From Polaromonas jejuensis NBRC 106434 (GTDB lineage Bacteria; Pseudomonadota; Gammaproteobacteria; Burkholderiales; Burkholderiaceae_C), in NCBI RefSeq assembly GCF_001598235.1, contig NZ_BCYO01000004.1:62001-126000 (forward strand): a stretch of DNA of 64,000 nucleotides, written 5' to 3'. Below are positions 1-8,975 of the stretch, in pieces. Positions within the stretch are counted from its first letter, which is position 1, and every line of letters begins with the position of its first letter. The notes under the pieces were generated by a model. It saw only the letters and a list, made by a program, of their open reading frames with translations, was not told where the DNA came from and searched no databases. A program made the translations under genes and the position numbers.

Positions 1-1
1 C

Positions 2-565
2 CTCACGGGCGGCGACAACGGCCTGATTGGCCTCACGCTGGTGAGCGAGGAGGGCCGGCCGCTTTTTTATGCGCTGCTGGTGCTGCTGGCGCTGCTGGCC
101 GTGCTGGCGCTGCGCTGGCTGGGCCGCTCGGTCCTGGGCGCGGCCTTGCAGGCCGGGCGTGACGCGCCCCTGCGTGCGGCGGCTTCCGGCCTGTCAGTGG
201 GCTGGCTCAAGTACCGGGTTTTTGTCGAAAGTGCGGTGCTGGCTGGGCTGGCGGGCGGCCTGTTTGCCGCGCACAAGGGCAATGTCTTTCCGTCCATGGC
301 GGCCGTCTCGACTTCTGTGGATGCCTTGCTGGTGGTGCTGCTCGGCGGCGTGCACCAGCTCTGGGGGGCGGTGGTGGGCAGCGCCGTGCTGAGCTATCTG
401 GGGGCCGAACTGGGCCGCGAGGTGACTTACTGGCGCGGCCTGCTGGGCCTGTTCATCATGCTCATCATGGTGGCTTCGCCGTCCGGTCTGCTGGGCCTGC
501 TGTCCCGCGTCGGCCGGTCGCGCCCGGCGGCCCCTGGCGCCGCTGCGCCACAGGGAGGGCGCTGA
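2..565 (+). CDS. livM: Branched-chain amino acid ABC transporter permease, LivM type (5' partial)
   Basis: C-terminal part of an inner-membrane permease; the reading frame is open from base 2, so the true start lies upstream of the window. The first residues read LTGGDNGLIGL, a segment typical of LivM/BraE permeases. Several hydrophobic segments follow, including an Ala/Leu-rich one near the start and a Leu/Val/Gly-rich one around positions 300-400. The stop codon overlaps the ATG of the next gene (TGATG), which indicates translational coupling to livG and livF. The tail is Pro/Ala/Gly rich. Substrate specificity (branched-chain or other amino acids, amides, urea) cannot be decided without the binding-protein gene. 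Family assignment is firm; the symbol is by family. Confidence 0.85.
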   Translation, partial: LTGGDNGLIGLTLVSEEGRPLFYALLVLLALLAVLALRWLGRSVLGAALQAGRDAPLRAAASGLSVGWLKYRVFVESAVLAGLAGGLFAAHKGNVFPSMAAVSTSVDALLVVLLGGVHQLWGAVVGSAVLSYLGAELGREVTYWRGLLGLFIMLIMVASPSGLLGLLSRVGRSRPAAPGAAAPQGGR

Positions 566-1311
566 TGCTGAAGGTTCAGGAGGTGGTCAAGCATTTCGGC
601 GGCATCCACGCGGTGGATGGCGTGAGCTTTGAGGTCTCGCCAGGCGAGTGCGTGGCGCTGATAGGCCCCAACGGTGCCGGCAAGTCCACCTGCTTTGCCT
701 GCATTGCGGGCCAGTATCCGCTCACGGCCGGCCATATTCTGTGGCAGGGCCAGCCCCTGGAAAAGCTGGCGCCGGCAGCCCATTTGCGGCACGGCGTGGC
801 ACGTACCTTTCAGGTGGCGCAAGTCTTTGAGGCGCTCACGGTGCTACAAAATGTGCAGCTGGCGGCGCAGGCCAGCCGGGGGCTACGGGCTATTTCAGCC
901 TTTAAATTGCTGGATGCGCAGGCGCGCGAGCCGGCCCATGCGCTGCTCGAGAAAACCGGCTTGCAGGCGCTGGCGGATCAAGACGCGCTGAGCTTGCCCT
1001 ATGGCGCCAAGAAGCGGCTGGAGCTGGCCATGGCCCTGGCGGCCAGCCCGCAGTTGCTGCTGCTGGACGAACCGGCGGCCGGGCTGGCCGAGCAGGAGCG
1101 CGCCAGCCTGATGCAGCTGGTCAGGCAGCTGGCAGGGCAGGGCATGGCCGTGCTCTACACCGAACACAACATGGACGCCGTGGCCGGCGTGGCCGACCGC
1201 GTGCTGGTGCTGATTGAAGGGCGGCTGGCGGCGCAGGGCTCGTTTGAAGCCATCTCGCGCGACGCCACGGTGCGCAGGCGCTATCTGGGCGAAGGGGCGG
1301 CGCATGCTTGA
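565..1311 (+). CDS. livG: Branched-chain amino acid ABC transporter ATP-binding protein, LivG type
   Basis: Cytoplasmic ATPase of 248 aa that powers the LivM-type permease. Walker A is GPNGAGKST at residues 34-42; Walker B with the following Asp loop is LLLLDEPAAGL near residue 173; the switch His is in YTEHNMD. The start overlaps the livM stop by one base, and the end overlaps the livF start by 8 bp, so all three form one operon. Odd point: the signature LSGG region reads LPYGAKKRLE, a LivG-like variant. Bases 843-897 (about residues 94-111, a variable region after the Q-loop) look like a copy of the dispersed repeat described for this window. Confidence 0.93.
   Translation: MLKVQEVVKHFGGIHAVDGVSFEVSPGECVALIGPNGAGKSTCFACIAGQYPLTAGHILWQGQPLEKLAPAAHLRHGVARTFQVAQVFEALTVLQNVQLAAQASRGLRAISAFKLLDAQAREPAHALLEKTGLQALADQDALSLPYGAKKRLELAMALAASPQLLLLDEPAAGLAEQERASLMQLVRQLAGQGMAVLYTEHNMDAVAGVADRVLVLIEGRLAAQGSFEAISRDATVRRRYLGEGAAHA
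843..897 (+). repeat. Dispersed hairpin repeat, copy in livG (diverged)
   Basis: This copy aligns with the one at 26042-26100: GCTAC-AAAT--G-AGCTG at the left, then a CGC...CGGG-GCT-C-GGC block in the same order and with nearly the same spacing. It lies wholly within the livG frame. It is among the most diverged copies, so chance similarity in GC-rich coding sequence is possible. Confidence 0.4.
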
Positions 1312-1957
1312 AGTCGAAAAGCTCAACGCCTTTTACGGCCCGGCGCAGGCCTTGTTCGACGTGTCGCTGCGAATCGGGCCGGGCGAACTGGTGGTGCTGC
1401 AAGGCCTGAACGGCGCCGGCAAGTCCACCCTGCTCAAGGCGCTGATGGGGCTGGAGCTGCGCGCCGAAGGCCGCATCCGCTACCAGGCCGCGGGCGGCGC
1501 AGCGGCCATTGAACACTGGGAAACCCACCGGCGCGCGCGCGCCGGCCTGGGCTATGTGGCCGAAGACCGCCGGCTGTTCAGCGCGCTCACGGTGCGCGAA
1601 AACCTGCTGGTGGCGGCCGGCCGGGATGCCGCGCAGCGCGAGGCCAGGGTGCTGGATATGTTTCCCGTGCTCAAGGCCCTGCTGAAGCGGCCGGCGGCCC
1701 ACATGAGCGGTGGCGAGCAGCAGATGCTGGCCATTGCCCGCACCTTGATGACCCATCCCCGCGTCCTGCTGCTCGATGAGCCTTGCGAAGGCATTGCGCC
1801 GGTGCTGGTGGAGTCCATCCGCGATGCCTTGCTGTCGCTCAAGCGCGAAGGCCTGGCCATGCTGGTGGTCGAGCAAAATCAGACGCTGGCCGCGCGTGCC
1901 GACCGCTTGCTGTGGCTGGTTGCGGGTAAAGTCAGGGGTTCGAGAGAAAGCCCGTAA
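1304..1957 (+). CDS. livF: Branched-chain amino acid ABC transporter ATP-binding protein, LivF type
   Basis: Second ATPase of the Liv-type transporter, 217 aa from the ATG at 1304. An in-frame start 90 bp upstream would only add a non-homologous Arg-rich stretch, and the MLEVEKLNAFYG beginning is typical of LivF. Walker A GLNGAGKST at residues 34-42; signature MSGGEQQMLAIAR; Walker B VLLLDEP followed by CEGIAPVLVE, the usual LivF wording. The last residues (VRGSRESP) are a short, unconserved tail. It ends the operon; an AT-rich gap of about 60 bp separates it from the isomerase gene. Confidence 0.93.
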   Translation: MLEVEKLNAFYGPAQALFDVSLRIGPGELVVLQGLNGAGKSTLLKALMGLELRAEGRIRYQAAGGAAAIEHWETHRRARAGLGYVAEDRRLFSALTVRENLLVAAGRDAAQREARVLDMFPVLKALLKRPAAHMSGGEQQMLAIARTLMTHPRVLLLDEPCEGIAPVLVESIRDALLSLKREGLAMLVVEQNQTLAARADRLLWLVAGKVRGSRESP

Positions 1958-2017
1958 TTAATTTTCACGGTGCTGCGTTTTATTCGATTTTCATTTCATT
2001 TTCAGAAGGACATTGCC

Positions 2018-2368
2018 ATGACCACCACCACCCCATCCGGACTGCAATACGAAGACACCGTTCTGGGCACGGGTGCCATCGCCAAGGCGGGGCAATATGT
2101 CAAGGTGCACTACACGGGCTGGCTGTACAACGACGGCGTGCAGGGCGCCAAGTTTGATTCCAGCAAGGACCGCGGCCAGCCTTTCGAGTTCTCGCTGGGC
2201 GCGGGCCAGGTCATCAAGGGCTGGGACGAGGGCGTGCAGGGCATGTCGGTCGGTGGCACGCGCCGCCTGATCATCCCGGCCGCGCTGGGCTACGGCGCCC
2301 GCGGCGCGGGCGGCGTGATTCCTCCCAACGCCACCTTGCTGTTCGAAGTGGATTTCCTCGGCACCTGA
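2018..2368 (+). CDS. FKBP-type peptidyl-prolyl cis-trans isomerase
   Basis: Small single-domain FKBP of 116 aa that catalyses proline cis-trans isomerisation, a protein-folding role in the cytoplasm (no signal peptide is seen). The ATG at 2018 is chosen because AGAAGGA lies 8 bases upstream and MTTTTPSGLQYEDT matches the usual beginning; an upstream in-frame start would add an AT-rich 16-residue leader. Core FKBP motifs are VKVHYTGWLYNDG, GAGQVIKGWDEGVQGM and YGARGAGGVIPPNATLLFEV. It stands alone between the ABC operon and pncB. Confidence 0.93.
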   Translation: MTTTTPSGLQYEDTVLGTGAIAKAGQYVKVHYTGWLYNDGVQGAKFDSSKDRGQPFEFSLGAGQVIKGWDEGVQGMSVGGTRRLIIPAALGYGARGAGGVIPPNATLLFEVDFLGT

Positions 2369-2440
2369 GCCGCCTGAAAAAGCCAGGCCCGCACGGGGCC
2401 TGGGCACCTGATCACCCACCACGGGCCTCAAGCGTTCACC

Positions 2441-3628
2441 ATGATCATCACCAGCCTGCTCGACACCGACCTGTACAAATTCACCATGATGCAGGTGGTG
2501 TTGCACCAGTTCCCTGGCGCCGAGGTGGAATACAAATTCAAGTGCCGCAACGCCGGCGCGCCCGGCCTGGGCGACCTGGCGCCCTATGTGAGCGAGATTC
2601 GCGAAGAAATCCGCGGCTTGTGCCAATTGCGTTTTCAGGATGCCGAGCTGGCTTACCTGAAGGCCATGCGTTTCATCAAGAGCGACTTTGTCGATTTCCT
2701 GGGCATCTTCCGGCTCAATGAAAAGTATGTGAGCATCACGGCCCTGCCTTCGGGCGAGATCGAGGTCTCGATCAAGGGCCCGTGGCTGCACACCATCCTG
2801 TTTGAAATCCCGGTGCTGGCGATCATCAACGAGGTCTACTTTCGCAACACGCAAAAGCAGCCCGATGTCACCGAGGGCCGCAAACGCCTGGATACCAAAA
2901 TCCTTGAACTGCAGGCCGCTGGGCTGGGGGAACTCAAGATCGCCGATTACGGCACGCGCCGGCGTTTTGGCAAGGCCTGGCATGAGGAGGTGCTGCGCAC
3001 GTTGATTGCGCGCCTTGGTACCGGCGTGACCGGGCAATTGGCCGGCACCAGCAACGTGCTGTTCGCCATGAAGCTGGGCCTGATACCGCTGGGCACCATG
3101 GCACACGAGTACCTGCAGGCCTGCCAGGCGTTGGGTCCGCGTCTGCGTGACAGCCAGGTGTACGGTTTCGAATCGTGGGCCAGGGAATACCGGGGCGATC
3201 TGGGCATAGCGCTGTCGGATGTGTACGGCATGAGCGCCTTTTTGCGTGATTTCGACATGTATTTCTGCAAGCTGTTTGATGGCGCGCGCCATGACAGCGG
3301 CGACCCCTTTCAGTGGGGCGAGCGCATGCTGGCGCACTACGCGAAAAACCGGGTTGACCCGAAAACCAAGACGCTGATTTTTAGCGACGCGCTGACCGTG
3401 CCGCGCACCATTGAGCTGTATCAGCAGTTCAGGGGGCGCTGCCAGCTGGCCTTCGGCATAGGCACCAACCTGACCAACGACCTGGGCTACGAGCCGCTGC
3501 AGATCGTGATCAAGATGGTCCGCTGCAATGGCCAGCCGGTGGCCAAGCTGTCGGACACACCATCGAAAAACATGTGCGACGACGAGAAATACCTCGCCTA
3601 CCTGCGCCAGGTATTTGAGATTGCATGA
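2441..3628 (+). CDS. pncB: Nicotinate phosphoribosyltransferase
   Basis: Makes nicotinate mononucleotide from nicotinate and PRPP in NAD salvage. Length 395 aa fits the bacterial PncB family. Visible motifs: [13 protein letters not shown] at the N-terminus, DYGTRRRFG, the GTSNVLFA loop, and [10 protein letters not shown] containing the histidine that is phosphorylated in the E. coli enzyme. FSDAL and GIGTNLTND near the C-terminus form the phosphate-binding part. No frameshift or truncation. The next gene follows after about 55 bp, on the same strand. Confidence 0.95.
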   Translation: MIITSLLDTDLYKFTMMQVVLHQFPGAEVEYKFKCRNAGAPGLGDLAPYVSEIREEIRGLCQLRFQDAELAYLKAMRFIKSDFVDFLGIFRLNEKYVSITALPSGEIEVSIKGPWLHTILFEIPVLAIINEVYFRNTQKQPDVTEGRKRLDTKILELQAAGLGELKIADYGTRRRFGKAWHEEVLRTLIARLGTGVTGQLAGTSNVLFAMKLGLIPLGTMAHEYLQACQALGPRLRDSQVYGFESWAREYRGDLGIALSDVYGMSAFLRDFDMYFCKLFDGARHDSGDPFQWGERMLAHYAKNRVDPKTKTLIFSDALTVPRTIELYQQFRGRCQLAFGIGTNLTNDLGYEPLQIVIKMVRCNGQPVAKLSDTPSKNMCDDEKYLAYLRQVFEIA

Positions 3629-3683
3629 GCCGCCTCATGACGGTCCCGGCCTGGGGCCGCTTCAAACAGGAGCGGAAACATTC

Positions 3684-5090
3684 GTGAGGTCTGTACGACG
3701 GGCCGCCGCACTGGCGCTGCTTTTTTTATCGCCCGGCCTGGCCCTGGCGGCTGACTTTGACGGCAGCCGCCTGTCGGCCGCGTGGGGCGTTCCCTTTGCC
3801 GGCATCCTGCTGTCGATTGCCGTCATGCCCTTGCTGGCACCGTCTTTCTGGCACCACCACTATGGCAAGGTGGCCGCCGGCTGGGCGCTGGCTTTCTTTG
3901 TGCCGTTCGCGGTGATTTACGGCGGCGCTGCGGCCTCCGCCAGCCTGGTGCATGCCCTGCTGGCCGAATACATTCCCTTCATTGTCCTGCTGACCGCGCT
4001 TTTTACGGTGGCGGGCGGCATTCATATCCGCGGCAACCTGCACGGCAGCCCGGCCCTGAATACCGGCATTCTGGCCCTGGGCGCGGTGCTGGCGAGTTTC
4101 ATGGGCACCACGGGGGCATCGGTGCTGATGCTGCGCCCCCTCATCCGGGCCAATGACAACCGGCTGCACAAGGCCCATGTCATCGTGTTCTTCATATTTA
4201 TCGTCTCCAACGCCGGCGGCTCGCTCACGCCGCTGGGCGACCCGCCGCTGTTTCTCGGCTTCCTCCTGGGCGTGGATTTTTTCTGGACCGTCGGGCACAT
4301 CCTTCCGGAAACGCTTTTTTTGCTTGGCAGCCTGCTGCTTGTTTTCTTTGCGCTCGACAGCTGGTTTTTCCGCCGCGAGGGCGTGCTGCCTGTCGATCCG
4401 ACCCCGGATACCCGCCGTCTGGGGTTTGACGGCGCCGTCAACTTTGCGCTGCTGGCGGCGGCAGTGGCCTTGGTGCTGCTCAGCGGCTTCTGGAAGTCGC
4501 CACTCGGCTTCGAGCTGATGGGCACCGAGGTCGGGCTGCCGGGCCTGGTGCGCGATGTGGGCCTGGTGGCGGTCACGCTGCTCTCGCTCAGGATCACGGC
4601 CGCCAAGGTGCATGCGGACAACCAGTTCTCATGGGGGCCCATGGTCGAGGTGGCCAAGCTCTTTGCCGGCATCTTCCTGACCATCGTCCCGGTGATTGCC
4701 ATGCTCAAGGCCGGCGTCAACGGCCCGTTTGGCGCGGTGGTGTCCGCCGTGACCCGGCCCGATGGCCAGCCCGACCCGGCCATGTATTTCTGGGCCTGCG
4801 GCCTTTTGAGTTCCTTTCTCGACAACGCGCCGACTTACCTGGTGTTCTTCAACACCGCGGGGGGCGATTCGGCCACGCTCATGACGACGCTGGCGCCGAC
4901 GCTGGCGGCGATTTCGGCCGGCGCGGTGTTCATGGGCGCCAACACCTATATCGGCAACGCGCCCAACCTCATGGTCAAGGCGATTGCCGAAGACCGCGGC
5001 ATCAGGATGCCTGGATTTTTTGGCTATATGGCCTGGTCCTGTGCCATTCTGGTGCCGCTTTTCATTTTCATGACCTTTATCTGGTTTTAA
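3684..5090 (+). CDS. NhaD-like sodium:proton antiporter / citrate-transporter-like membrane protein
   Basis: Polytopic inner-membrane protein of 468 aa from the GTG at 3684. AGGAG sits 11 bases upstream, and the frame before this GTG reads as out-of-frame pncB sequence. An N-terminal hydrophobic segment ending in PGLALAAD could be a cleavable signal or TM1. Conserved ion-transporter features are the NAGGSLTPLGDPPLFLGFL loop and a later SSFLDNAPTYLVFFN loop, both typical of the arsenite/NhaD/citrate transporter superfamily. The transported ion cannot be fixed from sequence; Na+/H+ exchange is the usual annotation for relatives. Confidence 0.82.
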   Translation: MRSVRRAAALALLFLSPGLALAADFDGSRLSAAWGVPFAGILLSIAVMPLLAPSFWHHHYGKVAAGWALAFFVPFAVIYGGAAASASLVHALLAEYIPFIVLLTALFTVAGGIHIRGNLHGSPALNTGILALGAVLASFMGTTGASVLMLRPLIRANDNRLHKAHVIVFFIFIVSNAGGSLTPLGDPPLFLGFLLGVDFFWTVGHILPETLFLLGSLLLVFFALDSWFFRREGVLPVDPTPDTRRLGFDGAVNFALLAAAVALVLLSGFWKSPLGFELMGTEVGLPGLVRDVGLVAVTLLSLRITAAKVHADNQFSWGPMVEVAKLFAGIFLTIVPVIAMLKAGVNGPFGAVVSAVTRPDGQPDPAMYFWACGLLSSFLDNAPTYLVFFNTAGGDSATLMTTLAPTLAAISAGAVFMGANTYIGNAPNLMVKAIAEDRGIRMPGFFGYMAWSCAILVPLFIFMTFIWF

Positions 5091-5121
5091 TAACGCTGTT
5101 TCACATAACGTCTGGACATTT

Positions 5122-6108
5122 ATGAGCAAACCTAAAATTCTGATCGCACGTGCCATCTTCCCGGAGGTGATTGCACGCCTTGAGCAATATTTCGAAGTGG
5201 AATCCAACCAGAACGATGAGAGCTGGTCCAGGGCGCAACTGATGGAGCGCCTCAAGGACAAGGACGGCGTGTTCACCACCGGCACCGACCGGATCGATGG
5301 CGAGGTGCTGGCGGTGGCGCCCAGGCTCAAAATCTGCGCCAACATGGCGGTGGGCTACAACAATTTCGACATCGATGCCATGACGGCTGCCGGTGTCCTG
5401 GGCACCAATGCGCCCGATGTGCTGACCGAAACCACGGCCGATTTCGGCTTTGCCCTGTTGATGGCCACGGCCCGCCGGGTGACCGAGAGCGAACACTACC
5501 TGCGCGCCGGCAAATGGACGCGCTGGAGCTACGACATGTTTGCCGGTTCCGACATTCATGGCGCCACCCTGGGCATTCTGGGCATGGGCCGCATCGGCCA
5601 GGGCATTGCCAGGCGCGGCGCGCATGGTTTTGGCATGAAGGTGATTTACCACAACCGCTCGCGCCTGGAGGCCGGCCTGGAAGCCGAGTGCAGGGCCAGC
5701 TACGTCAGCAAGGACGAGCTGCTCAAGACCTCCGACCATCTGGTGCTGGTGCTGCCCTATTCGCCGGCGTCTCACCACACCATAGGCGCGGCCGAGCTGG
5801 CGCTGATGAAGCCCACCGCCACCCTGATCAACATCGCGCGCGGCGGCATTGTGGATGACGCGGCGCTGGCCGCGGCCCTGCGCAACAAGACGATTGCGGC
5901 GGCGGGCCTGGATGTGTTCGAGGGCGAGCCCAAGGTTCATCCCGATCTGCTGACGGTGCCCAATGTGGTGCTGACCCCTCACATCGCCAGCGCCACGATG
6001 CCGACGCGCCTGGCCATGGCCAGCCTGGCGGCCGACAACCTGATCGCATTTTTCACGGGAAAAAGTCCTCTGACGCCCCTGAATCCTGCGGTATTAGCTA
6101 GCAAATAA
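5122..6108 (+). CDS. D-2-hydroxyacid dehydrogenase (glyoxylate/hydroxypyruvate reductase family)
   Basis: NAD(P)-dependent D-2-hydroxyacid dehydrogenase of 328 aa, probably reducing glyoxylate or hydroxypyruvate (GhrB/TkrA-like). Rossmann motif GILGMGRIGQGIARRG lies near residues 150-165. The catalytic triad is recognisable: Arg in NIARGGIVDD, Glu in VFEGEPKVHPD, His in LTPHIASAT. The coding end borders a small AT-rich stretch with three ATAGCAAA-like repeats. Substrate preference is inference from the family. Confidence 0.9.
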   Translation: MSKPKILIARAIFPEVIARLEQYFEVESNQNDESWSRAQLMERLKDKDGVFTTGTDRIDGEVLAVAPRLKICANMAVGYNNFDIDAMTAAGVLGTNAPDVLTETTADFGFALLMATARRVTESEHYLRAGKWTRWSYDMFAGSDIHGATLGILGMGRIGQGIARRGAHGFGMKVIYHNRSRLEAGLEAECRASYVSKDELLKTSDHLVLVLPYSPASHHTIGAAELALMKPTATLINIARGGIVDDAALAAALRNKTIAAAGLDVFEGEPKVHPDLLTVPNVVLTPHIASATMPTRLAMASLAADNLIAFFTGKSPLTPLNPAVLASK

Positions 6109-6130
6109 ATAGCAAATTAAATAGCAAAGC
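6094..6130 (+). repeat. Short AT-rich direct repeats (TAGCAAA type)
   Basis: Three closely spaced copies of (A)TAGCAAA(T) occur at the end of the dehydrogenase gene and in the gap before rmuC. They resemble the TAGC ends of the dispersed repeat but lack the internal GC hairpin. They might be a decayed remnant or simple local duplication. Confidence 0.45.
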
Positions 6131-6134
6131 ATTC

Positions 6135-7484
6135 ATGGATTTCTGGTTGATGATGGCCATGCTGGTGGCCAACCTGTTGTTGCTGGTCTGGCTGCTGCTG
6201 CGCAAACCGCCTGAACCTGCCGAATCCCCCGAGAAGGGGCGCATGGAGTTGCTGGCCGGCATGGCGGCGGGCCACGACAAGGTGGAGCGCGAGTTGCGGC
6301 GCGAGATCGGCGAGAACTCGCGCAGCAGCCGGCAGGAGTTGGCCGGCACGTTTGCCACCTTCCAGCAAACGCTGGTGCAGCAGAGTGCCGAGGCCATTCG
6401 CACGCAAAACACGCAGATCGATGCGTTTTCACAGCAACTCACGCTGCTGCAGAAAACCCTGTCGGACACCCTGACCACGCAGCTGCAATCGGTCAGCGAA
6501 TCCAATGCGCGCCGCATGGGCGAGGTGCGGGAAACGCTGGAAAAGCAGCTGGCGCAGTTGCAGCAAACCAATTCGGCCAAGCTTGACGAGATGCGCAAGA
6601 CGGTTGACGAGAAGCTGCAAACCACGCTGGAAACCCGTCTGGGCCAGAGCTTCAAGCAGGTGGCTGACCGGCTGGAGCAGGTGCACAAGGGCCTGGGCGA
6701 GATGCAAACGCTGGCACAAGGCGTGGGCGACCTCAAGCATTTGCTGACCAACGTGAAGACGCGCGGCATTTTTGGCGAGGCGCAGCTGTCGGCCCTGCTG
6801 GAGCAGGTGTTCACCGTCGACCAGTATGCGGCGCAGGTGGCGACGCGGCGTGGCAGCAAGAGCCTGGTGGATTTCGCCATCAAGCTGCCGGGCCGCTCCG
6901 ATGCGGGCGAGCCGCTGTGGCTGCCTATCGATGCGAAATTTCCCAATGAAGATTACGAGCGCCTGCTGGATGCGCAGCAGCGCGCCGACGTGCCGGGCGC
7001 TGAAGCGGCGGGCAAGGCGCTGGAAATGCGCATCCGCCTGGAGGCCAGATCGATCTCCGAAAAATACATAGAGCCGCCTTACACCACGGACTTCGCCATC
7101 CTGTTTTTGCCGACGGAAGGCCTGTACGCGGAAGTGCTGCGCCGCCCCGGCCTGATGGAGAGCCTGCAGCGCGACCACCGTGTCACGCTGGCGGGGCCGA
7201 CGACCTTGCTGGCCATGCTGACTTCCCTGCAGATGGGTTTCAGGACGCTGGCGCTGGAAAAACGTTCCAGCGAAGTCTGGCAGGTGCTGGGTGCGGTGAA
7301 GACCGAGTTTGGCAAGTTCGGCGACGTGCTGGCCAAGGTCAAGTCGCAGACCGAGACCGTGCTCAATACGCTGAGCAGCGCCGAGCAGCGCAGCCGCGTG
7401 ATGGGCAAGGCCTTGCGCGATGTCGAGGCATTGCCGGAAGCCGATTCCGCACTCCTGATTCCTATGGACAAAGAACTGGACTGA
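6135..7484 (+). CDS. rmuC: DNA recombination protein RmuC
   Basis: RmuC family, 449 aa, thought to restrain inversions and recombination at inverted repeats. One N-terminal membrane anchor (about residues 3-22, Leu/Val-rich). A long Gln/Glu/Lys/Ala-rich coiled coil spans roughly residues 35-205. The conserved RmuC domain follows from about 205, with TRGIFGEAQLSALLEQV, LPIDAKFPNEDYERLL, ILFLPTEGLYAEVLRRPGL and GPTTLLAMLTSLQMGF. Length and domain order are normal for the family. Confidence 0.95.
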   Translation: MDFWLMMAMLVANLLLLVWLLLRKPPEPAESPEKGRMELLAGMAAGHDKVERELRREIGENSRSSRQELAGTFATFQQTLVQQSAEAIRTQNTQIDAFSQQLTLLQKTLSDTLTTQLQSVSESNARRMGEVRETLEKQLAQLQQTNSAKLDEMRKTVDEKLQTTLETRLGQSFKQVADRLEQVHKGLGEMQTLAQGVGDLKHLLTNVKTRGIFGEAQLSALLEQVFTVDQYAAQVATRRGSKSLVDFAIKLPGRSDAGEPLWLPIDAKFPNEDYERLLDAQQRADVPGAEAAGKALEMRIRLEARSISEKYIEPPYTTDFAILFLPTEGLYAEVLRRPGLMESLQRDHRVTLAGPTTLLAMLTSLQMGFRTLALEKRSSEVWQVLGAVKTEFGKFGDVLAKVKSQTETVLNTLSSAEQRSRVMGKALRDVEALPEADSALLIPMDKELD

Positions 7485-7500
7485 ACTTGAACCGCGCCGC

Positions 7501-8706
7501 ATGACCCGTGAATTGGCCCGCCTGATCCTGGCGCAGATCTGTCTGCATGCCTGCATGGCCGGCACGCGCATGACAGCGCCCTTGCTGGCGCTTCGCGAGG
7601 GCTACAGCCCGGCGGCCGTCGGGGTGCTGCTGGCGCTCTTCGCGCTGACCCAGGTCTTTCTGGCCTTGCCGGCCGGCCGCTTTGCGGACCGGAACGGCCT
7701 GCGGCGGCCCATCAGCTACAGCGTGGTGGCGGCGGTGGCGGGCGCGGGCGCGGCGGTGGTCTTCCCGGTGTTTCCGGTGCTGTGCCTGGCCGCGTTGCTG
7801 ACGGGCGGCGCCACGGGCGCGGCCGTCATTGCCCTGCAACGGCATGTCGGGCGTGCGGCGGTCGGGGCGCTGCAGCTCAAGCGGGTGTTCAGCTGGCTGT
7901 CGATTGGCCCGGCGATTTCCAACTTTATCGGGCCGTTCACGGCCGGGCTGCTGATTGACCACGCCGGCGCCACCTGGGGCAGCCTCTGGGGTTACCGGGC
8001 GGCTTTTCTGCTGATGGCGGTGTTGCCCCTGGCCAGCTGGTTTCTGGTCCGGCGAACCCGTGAGCTGCCACCCGTGATTGCCGCCAACGGCAGCCATGCG
8101 CCCAAGGCCTGGGACCTGTTGCGCCAGCCGACCTTTCGCCGGCTGATGCTGGTGAACTGGTTTTTGTCGTCCTGCTGGGATGTGCACACCTTTGTGGTGC
8201 CGGTGCTGGGCTTTGAGCGGGGCATCAGCGCGTCGGTCATCGGTTTCATACTGGGCGCCTTTGCCATGGCGGCGGCCGTCATCCGCATGCTGATGCCGCT
8301 GGTGGCGGCGCATCTGCGCGAGTGGAAGGTGCTGGCCGGTGCCATGCTGTCTACCGCGGCGCTTTTCGCGGTCTACCCTTTCATGCCCTCCGCGCTGACC
8401 ATGGGCATGTGCTCCGTGCTGCTGGGGTTTGCACTGGGCACGGTGCAGCCCATGATCATGAGCATGCTGCACCAGATCACGCCCGAAGCGCGTCATGGCG
8501 AAGCGCTGGGGCTGCGGCTGATGGCGATCAATGCATCCAGCGTCATCATGCCGATGCTGTTCGGCTCGGCTGGCGCACTGGTGGGTATTGCGGGCGTCTT
8601 CTGGGCGACAGGCGCTCTGGTCGGCGTCGGCTCGCGCGCGGCATGGCTGCTCAAGGACAGCCTGTCATCCCATGGCGGGCACGCAGAGCCGCACTCGCCT
8701 CATTAG
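7501..8706 (+). CDS. Major facilitator superfamily transporter
   Basis: Inner-membrane transporter of 401 aa with about twelve hydrophobic segments. The loop after TM2 reads AGRFADRNGLRRP, an MFS motif A variant (G-x-x-x-D-R-x-G-R-R). The start lies 17 bp after the rmuC stop, so the two may be co-transcribed. The substrate is unknown; sequence alone does not separate a drug exporter from a metabolite transporter. Confidence 0.85.
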   Translation: MTRELARLILAQICLHACMAGTRMTAPLLALREGYSPAAVGVLLALFALTQVFLALPAGRFADRNGLRRPISYSVVAAVAGAGAAVVFPVFPVLCLAALLTGGATGAAVIALQRHVGRAAVGALQLKRVFSWLSIGPAISNFIGPFTAGLLIDHAGATWGSLWGYRAAFLLMAVLPLASWFLVRRTRELPPVIAANGSHAPKAWDLLRQPTFRRLMLVNWFLSSCWDVHTFVVPVLGFERGISASVIGFILGAFAMAAAVIRMLMPLVAAHLREWKVLAGAMLSTAALFAVYPFMPSALTMGMCSVLLGFALGTVQPMIMSMLHQITPEARHGEALGLRLMAINASSVIMPMLFGSAGALVGIAGVFWATGALVGVGSRAAWLLKDSLSSHGGHAEPHSPH

Positions 8707-8732
8707 TGATCAGCGGAAGGCCACAATTTTCC

Positions 8733-8967
8733 GCCGGGCCGCCCCAAGGAAAATTAGCCCCCTCGGGGGGCAGAGAGCTCGCGCGTTGTGGGCGAACGTG
8801 GGGGCCATTTCAGCGCCGGGCCGCCCCAAGGAAAATTAGCCCCCTCGGGGGCAGAGAGCTCGCGCGTTGTGGGCGAACGTGGGGGCCATTTCAGCGCCGG
8901 GCCGCCCCAAGGAAAATTAGCCCCCTCGGGGGCAGAGAGCTCGCGCGTTGTGGGCGAACGTGGGGGC
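8733..8967 (+). repeat. Triplicated GC-rich repeat of about 81 bp
   Basis: Three head-to-tail copies begin at 8733, 8815 and 8896 (periods 82 and 81 bp; the third is cut short near 8967). Copies are almost identical; the first has one extra G in the G-run after CCCCCTC. Each unit starts GCCGGGCCGCCCCAAGG, contains GCCCCCTCGGGGGC (a perfect GC hairpin), and ends CGAACGTGGGGGCC. There are no unique spacers, so this is not a CRISPR. It fills the gap between the convergent MFS and LOG genes and may act as a transcription barrier. Confidence 0.93.
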
Positions 8968-8975
8968 ACCAGTTC

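Noticed and set aside
1991..3337. Long antisense frames such as 1991-3337, 3726-4613 and 61555-63441
   Set aside because: They lie opposite well-supported genes (pncB, the NhaD-like antiporter, ftsH) and arise from high GC third positions; their products are His/Gln/Arg-rich and have no domains.
8733..8967. The triplicated repeat as a CRISPR array
   Set aside because: The units are direct tandem copies of the whole 81-bp sequence without unique spacers, and no cas genes are present.
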